From Henriciella sp. (GTDB lineage Bacteria; Pseudomonadota; Alphaproteobacteria; Caulobacterales; Hyphomonadaceae), in assembly GCF_029936995.1 (NCBI RefSeq), contig NZ_JAPYRE010000007.1, forward strand, positions 146,407-210,406: a stretch of DNA of 64,000 nt, written 5' to 3'. Positions 63,951-64,000 of this stretch are shown here, piece by piece; the first letter of the stretch is position 1, and the number at the start of each line of letters is the position of its first letter. The notes below the pieces were generated by a model that saw only the letters and a program-made list of their open reading frames with translations, did no database searches and had not been told where the DNA came from. The position numbers were made by a program, and so were the translations under genes.

Positions 63951-64000
63951 TGTTTCTTCCTTGGCTTAAGATTCGGTCTCGCAACGCGGCCTCGATCAAA

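Noticed and set aside
1..64000. tRNA, rRNA, insertion sequence or integrase genes
   Set aside because: I looked for tRNA-like cloverleaf ends, transposase motifs and integrase motifs by eye and saw none that I could support.

Overview
The window looks like a chromosomal accessory region of a marine or aquatic alphaproteobacterium, probably of the Caulobacterales/Maricaulales (Hyphomonadaceae-like) type. The evidence is high G+C, Caulobacter-type TonB-dependent receptors, an alphaproteobacterial trb conjugation cluster with its usual DUF2274/DUF736 companions, and many ATGA start/stop overlaps. The taxonomic call is an inference; there is no rRNA or tRNA gene in the window.

Layout: (1) 1-7.0 kb is a nutrient-uptake module: a partial TonB receptor, a tandem-domain TetR-like regulator, a second large TonB receptor and a divergently transcribed beta-propeller phytase lipoprotein. 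(2) 7.2-8.1 kb is a scar where the front of a frameshifted Fic gene is joined to the tail of a PepSY-type membrane protein. (3) 8.2-19.1 kb holds a DUF2285-type regulator and an apparently intact trbBCDEJLFGI type IV secretion operon plus DUF2274 and DUF736 genes. No relaxase or coupling protein is seen. (4) 19.3-23.0 kb holds two intact Fic-domain proteins with self-inhibitory motifs; one has a promoter bracketed by two identical 18-bp repeats. (5) 23.4-30.4 kb is an HxlR-controlled stress-type gene run: two pirins, a GNAT-like protein, an isochorismatase-fold hydrolase, an LtrA-like protein, a voltage-gated K+ channel, an FMN reductase and DUF5996.

(6) 30.7-62.4 kb is a composite metal-resistance island. 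Copper functions are a CopA-type multicopper oxidase, CopB, an HMBD-type Cu P-type ATPase, a Cus-type RND system (outer-membrane, adaptor and pump components), two CusF-like proteins, two near-identical DUF305 proteins and a CsoR repressor. Six palindromes of the form ATACCCC-N3-GGGGTAT lie in front of the main copper genes and csoR, which suggests one CsoR regulon spread over 23 kb. Inside this island sit a lower-G+C cassette of four minus-strand genes (ACP, acyl-CoA ligase, PLP decarboxylase, putative acyltransferase, resembling exosortase-associated sets) and a separate operon. That operon is preceded by a mercury-type promoter (TTGACT, 19-20 bp spacer containing a 9-bp-arm dyad). It encodes an unknown periplasmic protein, DUF4396, a MerR fused to a MerP-like HMA domain, a CcdA-like membrane protein and an unusual P1B ATPase with YPC in place of CPC.

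(7) The right edge carries a minus-strand mercuric reductase (merA); the rest of its operon would lie beyond base 64000. The strongest candidates for something undescribed are the MerR-HMA/CcdA/YPC-ATPase operon, a pair of small secreted Cys/His-rich proteins with a shared C-terminal signature behind CsoR operators, and a DUF2231-His-rich-SnoaL fusion.
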